Of a stretch of DNA of 64,000 bases, positions 1-10,900 are shown one piece after another. The stretch comes from Capitella teleta (taxonomy: Eukaryota > Annelida > Polychaeta > Capitellidae), in assembly GCA_000328365.1 (NCBI GenBank), contig KB307469.1, positions 27,217 through 91,216 on the forward strand. Reading direction: 5' to 3'. The notes beneath the pieces are model-generated. The model was given only the letters and a program-made list of their open reading frames with translations, had not been told where the DNA came from and made no database searches. Position 1 is the first letter of the stretch; every line of letters starts with the position of its first letter. Made by a program: the position numbers and the translations under genes.

Positions 1-319
1 CTCCGCATAAATTCACTAACTATCAATACCCACTTTCATTTCAAATGGGCCCACGAAAAACTACATCAAGTCAATTCTGTTACCCTATTCTTATTGTTCA
101 TTGTGTTTCATCTAATATAGGCCTACTCTATATACTCGTGGATTCGGTCACAGGTCTTCTGTAGGCGAGGAAAGTGTGGCGACGTCGAGAGAAGCGAAGA
201 GAAACGACTCTAAGTTCAAGTGCAGACTGATTTTTATTCTCGCTGACCGACCCTTATATGCACAGAAATACGTGACTCATTAGATTAGCTCAACAGAACA
301 ATTCACAGAATCAGAGGAC
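1..319. other. Upstream region, nothing recognised
   Basis: AT-rich sequence ahead of the hydrolase gene. No domain-bearing reading frame, RNA gene or repeat family was recognised. It may hold the promoter of the downstream gene, but no TATA-type element stands out. Confidence 0.4.
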
Positions 320-1773
320 ATGGAAAGAACGAGATTCACTGACAAGGTCGCCACAAGAGCATCAGGCAGCTTTTCATCCCACCGACTTGGTTCATTATTG
401 CAGCTTTTGGTTAACAATTTCTGCAGAGTGAATAAAACATTCAGTAACCAATTGAATTGAATAACTAAACTCTGAGAGAAGAATTTTCAGCGTTTTAAAG
501 CCCCGTGAATTGAAAATTCAGAGCTGAGCAGGTTTTCCTTTGGTAGAAGCGTCCATTTTTCAGGTTTATCCCGCCCCTGTCATTACGCATATATTATCTC
601 CCCGTCTCGGCTCTTCTTTCATGCGTGCGTTCGTGGACCAGCAGAGTGCTCGTCAAGCATAAAAGAATTGTATGAATTTCCCTTAAATAGTTATGCATTG
701 ATAAATAGGTCAGCGACCCTTCTTCCTTTTGGCAACCCCCCCCCCCCACCCACCCCCCTGCGATGCTGTATAATTATTTCTGTGATTAGTCTAACCTTTG
801 TTTTCTCTTCCTTTCTTCTCCCCAGATTCTCTGCATCCACGGATACAGGTTCGTACGATGTGAAGTTTATTGCATGGGGACGAGCCTTTTCTTACCCCCG
901 CAGACAGGATGCGGCCACATTCAGATCTCGCACTGGGGCCTTCAGGAAACTCACCAAGAAGCTGGCTGATTTGGGTGAGGTATTTTTCCATCTGCTTGTG
1001 TCTGCTATGATTCAATTCCTTCGTTGTTTTTGCAGTCTTCATAACTGCTCCTAACCTGGTGCCTCCTCTTCCTGATGCCGAAGATCAAACTACTGGTAAG
1101 AGGGCTGTCATTCACATCATGTTGAACAAAAAATTGATCAATCCACAGAGCAATTCGGATGGTGGTTCTCCACCAACGATGATAGCTTCCATGCTCAGGA
1201 TTATTCTGACCAATGCAAAGGTTACGAACAATCGCTGGAGGTTGTACGCACTGCTTTCAGGGAGCAGGGTCCATTCGATGGCGTCCTGGGCTTCAGCCAA
1301 GGGGCGTCATTTCTCTCTTTGATGTGCGCTCTGCTCCAGCGCCAAGGACCAGGTACGAGAATTACATGCAATCACAAATAGTTTTGTTACATTTTGTATG
1401 TTATTCTCTCCTTCCAGATAGTGGTTTCAAATTTGATTTTGCCGTGCTTGTGGCTGGTTTCAAAAGTCGGTCTTCGCAACATTCTGACCTATACGCCACG
1501 GATACCCCTGCATCTCTCCCAACACTTCATGTTTTTGGAGACACTGATAAAGTTATTGAGAAAGGTAGGAATTTGAATTTTTGGTTGTTTGTTGATTGAG
1601 GCATATTTTCTTTTTCAGAAATGAGTGAGGATCTCTTGCAGTATTTCGTGGATCCGGCTATTCTGACTCATCCTGGTGGACACTTCATCCCCGCATCAGC
1701 TCAACAGAAAAAAATCTACGTCGATTTCTTTACTAAGATGAAGGAGCGAAAAAACGCCGCAATAAATTCTTGA
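320..1773 (+). CDS. OVCA2: OVCA2-like serine hydrolase (FSH1 family), 7 exons
   Basis: Predicted intracellular alpha/beta-hydrolase of the family of serine hydrolases; vertebrate OVCA2 acts as an esterase on long-chain ester substrates. Exons: 320-346, 826-848, 904-974, 1036-1095, 1149-1352, 1418-1564, 1619-1773. All junctions are GT-AG and in phase, giving 228 residues, close to human OVCA2 (about 227). Visible family motifs are an N-terminal ILCIHGYRQ strand and turn, the nucleophile elbow GFSQGA with Ser about 110, FGDTDKV with Asp about 172, and GGHFIPA with His about 199, so the Ser-Asp-His triad is complete. Exons 2-7 are secure. The first exon (MERTRFTDK, donor AAG|gtcgcc) is chosen because it supplies the only good phase-0 start nearby and the expected N-terminal length; its donor is weak and the 479-bp first intron is long beside the other introns (53-65 bp). 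No operon-like context is seen. Confidence 0.9.
736..758 (-). other. C-tract with G-quadruplex potential on the minus strand
   Basis: An almost pure cytosine run interrupted by two adenines. The complementary strand has enough G-runs with one-base loops to meet the quadruplex consensus. It lies in the first intron of the OVCA2-like gene, about 70 bp before exon 2. It may be simple low-complexity sequence. Confidence 0.4.
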
Positions 1774-1815
1774 TTTTTGTAGATTATTTATTTCTTCGTT
1801 ATTATTATTATTGTT

Positions 1816-1821
1816 ATTAAA
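1816..1821 (+). terminator. Candidate poly(A) signal (ATTAAA) of the OVCA2-like gene
   Basis: The common variant ATTAAA lies about 43 nt after the stop codon. A perfect AATAAA at 1761-1766 overlaps the last codons, so it would need a very close cleavage site to be used. Confidence 0.4.
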
Positions 1822-1829
1822 TTGTTTTT

Positions 1830-4800
1830 GACCTTATCAAAGTACTTAGGCTAGATTTACAAAGTCCTGGTGTGATATAGAATCAATATTCAAAGTATTA
1901 AATCTGAAAAAAATTCCATGAGACAACATAAAGGCTAGCATTCTGCAACCGACGTGAATGAAACAAAAAATGAAACGAGAGAAAGAAACCAGATTAAAAC
2001 ATTATTTTCTTTTTACTCGAGAATTTGATCAATACAATGTTATGGAGATGGTGGATTGGGAAGTAAGATGACAGGAGATGAGAATGGTGGAAGATCAGGA
2101 AGGATGAAATGTGAGAAGCTCGCGAGAATGGCCTAAGAGTGCCAAGAACAACTACATGCAGAAGAATTCGGATCAGCTGTTAGTGCCTTATGATCACGAT
2201 TGGTTTGCCGAAAATGAAGTTTTCTGTAACGTCTATGGTACGTTATGATGACATGTAGATGACAAACCACATAACGCCTTTTTCTCGCACCAAACCTTCA
2301 CATTCGGAAGCTGGGGGCGTAGTGTTGGGTATGATCGACGGCCTATGTTCTTTTCGCTAAGATCAAAATTAGCTCCTTTAAGCGGAAAATGCGATGATCG
2401 CGATGTGACGGATGGCCAAGTTAAAGAGCGCGTGCGCAACATTGGTAACAGGAGGAAATGATGTTGCTTTTATCGATCACGATGGTATCATGTATTCTCT
2501 ACGTACATTTTTTATTTGAACAATAAAAATTCTATTAAACCGTGGAGTTTACATGAGTACACATTATCACAAAACTTGCAAGTTTTTTTATACATTTTTT
2601 CCCCTTTTTATTGGGTAATTAGTAATATTTACCACAGGGGTAGGTTTCTACCTTTGGGTGACTTCCTTCAACTGAGGGGTTTCATTAAAATAAATAGTAT
2701 AAATTACTAGTATCATGTGAATTATTGTCGACTGGTGATACCGGTATATGACTGATATTATAGACGGGCGACGTGCGAGCTATTTGGAGTGTCTTGATAA
2801 ATTGGAAGTTCTAAATACATGTATGCATATATAGATAGATGTACGCCGCCTGTCGTATTATACCTGAAAAGAAGCTACAGTCTCCGTATCTATACGTGTA
2901 TTTCTTCACTGCTATCGGTCGCACATCCTCCCAAGGTTCGTTCCACTTGGTTCGGCAGCTATTTACGCAACCCGGAATCCCGAATGGACATAATTATTCA
3001 CGGTTGACTGCGTGAATATAAATTATGCTCCCTGGCTTCCTCATGAATAAGACCGATAGATATTTGGCAGCCAGCAAGCCAACTCTTGGTTATCAGGCAA
3101 CAGCTTATGTGACCACGTGCTCGAGAAAAAAAAAAAGGGAAAGTTTTGCATACAAAGTTATGTACACTGGCTGGTATACAACCAGGTATAAATCCTATAT
3201 TGAAGGCACAATTAAACTTCATTAGTGAATATGTTTGAATGTGCAATTATGCGAACAAGATAAAAACTGATAAATATTAAAAGGATGGGGAACTAAATTT
3301 TAAGTGATGTTCTATTGACTCATAACACCAATTGATAGCATTCCGTGCCAGAAACACCATGCCTGGATGCAAGCGTAAGGAAATAATGCATTCCGAATAT
3401 CGGGGTTAGCATTGGGCCTATGGGAGAATGGCTTCCATTGCGAAGTATAGGAGGCAAACGTCAGCTGATGGCTTGGTTTGGCTGATGGCTGATTGGTTCC
3501 GTTCCCCTCGTGAAGCTATCGATTTCAGCCAATCAGAGCAGAGCATCTTGGCCATAAAAGGACATCTTTGTTGTTTACGAAACGAAAGCGCATGCGTGGT
3601 GCACTCTGCCTGACCTTTTTACTGTTTCAGGATGAGAAACATGGTAGTTGTCCTAGAAAATCGCTTGTTAAAATAAGAAAAATAGCGAAAAAAAAAAAAA
3701 AAACTTTCGCGCCTGACTGGTGGTAAAATGATTATTCTATCTATTTCCGAAAAGAAAATAAAAAAAAATATCCAAGGGTTTAGTCGCAGGACACGCTGAT
3801 ATGACGAGGCCCATTGTAACAGATGGGAAACTCGGTGTTTCATCACAGCTGCTGACGTCACGCCTAGTTAGCAATATATCGCCCGCGAAATCGTTAGCGA
3901 TGATATTCCTTGTGTGAGCCAGGCATAGGAATCATTTATGGTGCATGAAATAACGACTCAAAGTCAATTTTTAACCAGTTCTCCCTCCCTTTAAGTACCT
4001 GTATGCGTCGACGCAAATGGACAAACCGCCAATTGAAAAGTAAGCTACTGGGGAATGATTCACTCCAGCGCAATTGATCTATAATACAAGTATGCCCAAA
4101 TGCCCATGTCAAATGACAAGTCTACCTATGTCCCCGAATGCTTGTACCAAAGGCCATAAAAGCCCCAAATATTATAATATCCGAATACCATAATAATGAA
4201 TCCGTATAATGTTAAATGCACCACCATACGTTATATCTCCTCTTCTTTTCTTTTTTCTTTTTTTTTTTTTTTTTTTTTTACCGACACTATTTGCCGCGTG
4301 AGTAACGGAACAATAATCGTGATCGATATAATCATGCGCGATTTGCCCACACACTCATTGATAGGTCAACGACCACAGGTGGTGCTTGGTCAAGTGGTGG
4401 CATAAAGTGCCTTTAATGTATTATGTGAAAGGGGATGCTTGGTAAATCTATCGCTAACCTCTTCCGGATTGACATGTGAATCGTATCAAAATCTAAATCA
4501 ATTTAAACTTGAGATGTCTTTCACCGCACGCACTGCCAGGAGGCTCTCCCAACAGACCCTCAGTGCAGTAATAAAGAGCCGCAGAGGAACGCGTAAAGCG
4601 TCTAGAAGACCAATTTGCTGCCGATGTGTTTATATTTTGACCTGTCAGCGCCAACACTTTAGAAATTGCAAGTTATCGACGACGCAGGGTCCGTCGTGTA
4701 AACAAGCGTACCTCTTGATTGGAGCAATTGTTGGCATCGCGCTTGCAGACGCCGCTGCGATCAAAGGGGCCGCGGATCAGGTGCAGTGCACCTGGGCACA

Positions 4801-4910
4801 AACCTAATTCCTCGACGCCTCGACGCCCGAGTACCGTCTGCGGAAGAAAAGCGCCCAACTGCAGCCGCTACGATCACTTTCTACTTTGCGCCGACGGAAT
4901 ACAGACAGAC
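1830..4910. other. Intergenic region, no gene recognised
   Basis: About 3 kb between the hydrolase and the WSC gene. It contains a purine-rich then GC-balanced patch (about 2050-2460) with short open frames but no recognisable domain, homopurine and homopyrimidine runs near 3126, 3690 and 4260, and a GC-richer stretch from about 4510 that probably includes the 5' UTR and promoter of the next gene. The short frames on both strands lack splice-consistent, conserved-looking protein. Confidence 0.4.
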
Positions 4911-7900
4911 ATGGCAGGACGTTGGTGCGTGTTGGTCGCGTTGTTCGTCGGCCCTTTGGTAGTTTACGCCGGGGAATTCGAAGGCTGTTTCGGGCCTCCT
5001 ATCACTCAGGATGAATCGACGGAATCTATTCAACTTCGGACGAATACCAACCAGGATTGTGCTGCGCATTGTGCTGATCGAGGGTACATCATGGCTGCAA
5101 CCAGGGTGGACCTCTGCATCTGCACCATGGTTTTCCCGGAGAAGGAATTGGCTAGCTCCGTTTATTCCAACGCGTCAGGTAAGCCGTACAGATTACCTTG
5201 TTTTGGGGTGGGATTTTCTGAGAAGTAATATAGCTGCTTTTAATTGCTCCTGTATATCATACATTAAATAACTTTATGCATTAAAAATTAAAATGATTGA
5301 TTCCATTGCGTTTCATTGAGCGTTTTTTATTACAGTCAGAATGACCATAGAGGAAGAATAATTATTCCTCTATAGAGGGACTTACCACTTATCTATGCAT
5401 GTCATCAATTGGTCATATTACATAGTTTTGTTCATTAAATAAAATTCATATATGTTTTACAGCGCCGATTTCAAACATCCCGGTTAAACATGGTTTGTAA
5501 CTTTGTAATCTACGCTGTTGCATGTTTTGGCACGATGCCACTTCCCGAATGGATCAATAAAAAAATAGAATAGATACACGTTCATTATTCTATTCATAAA
5601 CACGCCCTCGAACGCTGCCTCCAATCACATCCATAACTGTATTCCTGACGAAGTTTTCCTTGTATGTATACAATGACTAAGATTGGCTTTATATCAGACT
5701 ATTCAGCCATAGATATCGAAACCTTTTACACTTGTATTGAAAGTCTAGGCCATATATAGCCTATAGGTAACTCATAATATATGCGAATCATGATTTTTTT
5801 ATTTGTAGATGCGTGAAATGAGATTTTTAGTTGAAATGTATTGTGAGGTATATGGAGATAAAATCTCCGCATAAAAGGCATTCTTAAAACGATGAGTGAT
5901 CGATCTTTGTCAAGTTCTGAGAAAAATTATACATTAATAGCATTTTTTTTTCTTTGCTCACAACTTTTGTGTCGTCATATTTTTTTTTCATCAAGTCGCA
6001 ATTACCTCAAAACAATTCATCTCGACATTTTGTCATTCGATATTAAGTGCATACTGAGGACATGTGTAAGTTTCACGCATGGCCGCCCCACATTGCTTTG
6101 ATATATTCGTTCATTCACGAAAAGTCATTTTCTCACAGTCTCGGCTATTTTTCCCTTTTTATCTAATTATCATAATTTATTCTCGTGACGTATCAGACAA
6201 ATATAATAATAAAATAAAAAATGTCATTTTGACGCATCACCCCACAGAATCACGCCATTCTACTGCTAATTAGTATGCATTCTCACCTGACGTTGCTATG
6301 GCAGCAAAAACAAACAAAGTCACGTGTTATGGGGGAAATTTTTCCCGCGAGAAAGTCTCGCGTATGCTCAATAACATAGAACGAGTGAATGGCGTAGGCT
6401 ATATTGAAAGCAAATAAGTAGACTATATACTAGCAATTCACTTGTACTTTACTCTCTCTGTTATAGAGGGAAAGGCGAGAAGAACATATGTATTGATTGA
6501 TTGAATGAATAATTTGATGAATGGGGCAATTTTATGAATAGATCATGATGATATAACAGCACTTGAGAATTGCATAGTCTCCTACTTTTTGGCATATTGC
6601 CAGAAGGAAGTTGAATCGACCTATCCATTCATTCATACGTGCTGAAGGCGTTTTAAAAGTACTTGAAGGGTGGTCTTGAATAGAGATATAAGAAAAACCT
6701 CTGCGTTCAGCCCTTCATGTATGTGCACGGCCCTATAACTCTTCCTTGGGTCGTAATAACAATACCCAACAATGTATTGTGTTCATTAAAAGGAATACAG
6801 ATGTTATGCCAAAGAAAAATCAAGAATCACGATATCTTTTGGAAAACAACCTAAATTTCAAGGTCAAACACAAAAGAACGGGGACAAGACAAAGGTTATT
6901 ACATGCACCTCAGGGTGCCTCGTTTCTGAATTCTGATAAATGTTCCTTTTCTCACTTCGTTTTCATCTGGCTATTCATCCATTAGTACATCATTTCTCTG
7001 CCTTTTCGCTTCATCATCCATCCATCCATTCAGAGGAAAACTCAATCTCACCCTCCTCATGTTCCACCTGTTCTTCCTGTTTGACCCTCTTCCTCGCATT
7101 TCTCCTCCTCTACCGCCTCCTCATCCACCTCCCCCCTCCTCTCCCATTACAGACATCACACCACCATCGTACCACCCAGGGATATTATGATAATACTCCA
7201 TAATGAGTTCGTTTTACGAGAGCAATCACAGTCAGCCGAGCGCCATCAAGCCAGAAGTCATTCTCTCGTTATTGCCTCATGCAGCAGCGGTGGGGAATTT
7301 GGGCCCCGCACAAAATGCTCCGATGCATCCGGGACAAGTGGAGTGCTTTACCAATGATGAGCAGTTTTCTGTTGCGCCCAAAAGCGACGCTTATTCATGA
7401 TATAAATAATTGCTGATTGTGAAATTGCAGCATATTTAGTGCATGTGCACTGTGAATCACAGACTATCCGATACTTTCAGCCACATTTTTTTGCGGTTTA
7501 AAAAAAGGTGTCAAATCTAGATCTCTATAGAAATTTGTGAATCTTATACATGTACATGTATATATTATCTGCCAATGAAATACGGGCATGTGCGGTTTCT
7601 ACTTCTCTCACCTGTTTATTGGTCTTCTTAAACATGTTCTTGAATTCTTTGTGTCAATGTTTCAGGTTCACGATCTCCGTGCAACATGTCTTGCGCTGGT
7701 AGCCTGGAGCAGAGCCATTGCGAAGGAGACGAGTGTTGCGGCGGAAAAGCCGAGGATGGAACAGAGACATACAGCGTCTACGCAGTTGGAGGTACACAAC
7801 GCTTCGAAATAACTCCGCAATTGCGTCTGCAATTCCCGATCTCGTGCATGATGTCATACATCGTTTCCTAAAAGGAAATATTTAGGCGATTGCACGGGGA

Positions 7901-10900
7901 AATGCTGGCCATTGAGGTCAACAAGGCCATAGAATGACAGCCACTGTGACCATCCTTTCCCCATCACTGTGTGTCATATCCATTGCCACCCTGACCTCTG
8001 ACCCACTTCTTGTCCTTCTTAACCCTCATATAAATTCCTGAGTAAACAAGGAAGTGGAATCTCAGTTGACTCAGTTTTTCCATTAGCTGATATCATTACA
8101 CTTATTTTGGCAAGCACTGTAATGATAGTGTTCGTAAAAAGATGTTTCGGTAGCAATTTATGGACCATTGCAACATCCTTCGCCGTACAGGTCAATAATT
8201 CCCGAAAACTTGAGAAAGGAAAAATATCCCGGATTTCCAAAAGTACCTCACCTTTCCCATAGAACCCCGGATTTCCTACACTCCCCCGGAGTTCTCAAAC
8301 TCCCCAAGATCTCCCAAAATCCGCGCACTTGCAACGAGCGTTCTGATTGGTCAAAGCCTGATAACGCCCCAGTCTCCATGGAGCTGTTAGGCTGTGTTAC
8401 TTCTAGAAATGACTTCTGGCTAACTATTTTTTGTATTGCAAATTTAAGTCTCAATGACTGAAATATCTGGATTGATTTTTTTTGATTTTTTTTTTTTTTT
8501 TTTTTACTTTCTAAATTCGACAATTTCTGAGAAGAAGGATGCGATAAGATCTCGTAGTTAATTGAAAATTCTGTAAATATGACCCACAGGGTAAATTACT
8601 AAATTGGTCGATAGGGAAACTCGGAATAGTATGCTTACTACGCATGCTATCTCAGTTCGTGCGCGACGGAACATCATCAAACCAGTATCAAAGCTTTGTT
8701 GTTGCTATCAAATTCCACTACAATGAAATCTGCATAAGTCAAAAGGCCGCATTCCGTACTTTGAACGCAGCAGTAAACCAGTTATTTCCTGTGATACCCT
8801 GAATAACTTTTCTGTATTTAGTTTCTATGAATTTTATAATAGGGTTTCCACATAAATTTACTTGAGCTGCAAGGCTTTGTAACTTCTAGAAATGACTTCT
8901 GGCTGACTATTTTTTTCTCTCTCCCAGGTCTGGATGTTGTGAAGCAAATCCGAGCACGCATAATGAAGTCCATCTTGGACAACAAAGTCCGGTGGCTGAC
9001 CAACGGAGAAGAGGTCGTACAAGGTAAACGTCCATTCTTATATTTTTTTCATTCACATCCAGAATCTGTAACACACACCAATGGCGCCATCGTGTCACGT
9101 CACTGAACCCAACAACTATGACATGATGAGAAGAAAAATAAATTTCAACTTTGGTAAACAAACATGCCAACCTGTGATAAAACGTAATGACAAAAATACA
9201 CACACGTCTAAAATAGACACTTGTTATAACACGCCTTTCTGTATATATGCGATATATGATGTTGTAAATGCTGATTAGTTTATCGCTCATCAAGCGCAGG
9301 TATCGGATCCCATTGCAGAGATCGCACACCTGTGAAGATCAACGAATACCTGGAATTCTGAGGGCTTCACCGAGGCGAAACATTTTTCTTCATCTTCTTC
9401 ATCCGATCGACTTGTTCTTCAGCGAGATTTATCGATAGATGATTGACTGATTTGGGTTTTTGCGCTACGTGTAAACATGGTGCTTAGTAACATAATTCGA
9501 ATTGACGTCTGTGGGCCTCTTTGCAACAATTTCAAGTGTATACACACTTAAGAACTCAAAAATGGCGACTTCTATTTAAGAGGGAGGGGGTTATAAAGTG
9601 CTCGAGACTCAGACAAACAAGTGATATCTGGTCTCAAAAGGCTGATGATCAAAGTTAATGTGAGTTACCCCAGTCGAAAGCTGTTCAACACGTGCGCCCT
9701 GCATAAACCACGCCCATGTAGGTTTCCCAGAGTCATCGACCTCCCTTGCATCAGACTAATTTTTTCTCTCTCTTTTGTTTCTCCCGATCGTCTGTACTAG
9801 TGATGGCCTAAAGGGATGGTCATTGAGTATACTGTAATTATCTGCGCAGGAAAAAGCGAGGAGAGACGAGGAGAGAGTTGTGAATGCTGAGGAGATCACG
9901 AGAAAGAAATGGCAGCCAATCAGACGCGGTTCTAGTTGGTGCCAAGAGCGATTTGTTCTCGAGGGAACTGCTGGTGTAGATCTCTGTTAAATGAATCTCA
10001 GGTCCGGCAAATCAAGCAGAATGATTGAGCATTCTCTTGGATGTGGGCTGCATTGCACTACAAAGGAATTTATATGCACTCGGTGAACTACTCGGTCAAA
10101 CGCTTTGCTCAGATCTTGCTTTGTAATCATTTAAATCCAAGATTTTATGTAATTCAGGTAAACGTTGACCACTCAGTTGTTATACAATTACTTATATAAC
10201 TGCTGAGGGGTCATCAGAGAGTGCCATGGCTCTCATCCAAATGACCACATTGCATGCAAGAGACTCACACAGCCCATTCAGTATATGTATTGAACCTTCT
10301 CTTAAAGTCGATTTAAGCAATTAACTTGCCTGGTAACAGTATTCATTCCAGATATACTCACACCCTTCTTTGTGTTAAAATTTCAATGCAAAACTTTATT
10401 CAATTGAGGTGAATGACCGCACCTTATTACTGATCCGAGTATGATTATCATCCTAATGACCAATTCGCGTGCGGAGCAACTCACCAACCCCACCAAAAAC
10501 AACCACACGAACTCTTCTTTGGCTGCGGAATTTTCATGCTAAACTCATACATATAGCGTATTATTTTGTAAATATGCGTTCATAATTAACCTCCCTTCAT
10601 GCTGGAACCTATTTCCCAGGATGCAGCGGCAAGTACCGCAGCCACCGGAGCAGCATGGGTGACTACGTCGCCCTGTCGCTGCCTGAAAACTCCTTCAGAA
10701 CATTCCGAGGAGTGACTGATGTTGTGGACTGCCAATCCAAATGCAACGAGCACGACCAATGCAGATCGATCACATACTTCCATCAATCTAGCATGTAGGT
10801 ATTGTGAACCTGGGAACGAGAGGCTATTCAGTACGTAAGGTTGTATATAGCTCGGTACGGTGTATTTGCTCGCACCCCAATGCAACCCTTAGGACATCAC

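Noticed and set aside
668-1054. 128-residue plus-strand open frame over the first hydrolase exons
   Set aside because: It reads through introns; the real protein follows the spliced frame with OVCA2 motifs.
4719-4910. Upstream in-frame ATG extending the WSC protein by 64 residues
   Set aside because: The added residues are basic and not signal-like, and would bury the clear signal peptide that starts at 4911.
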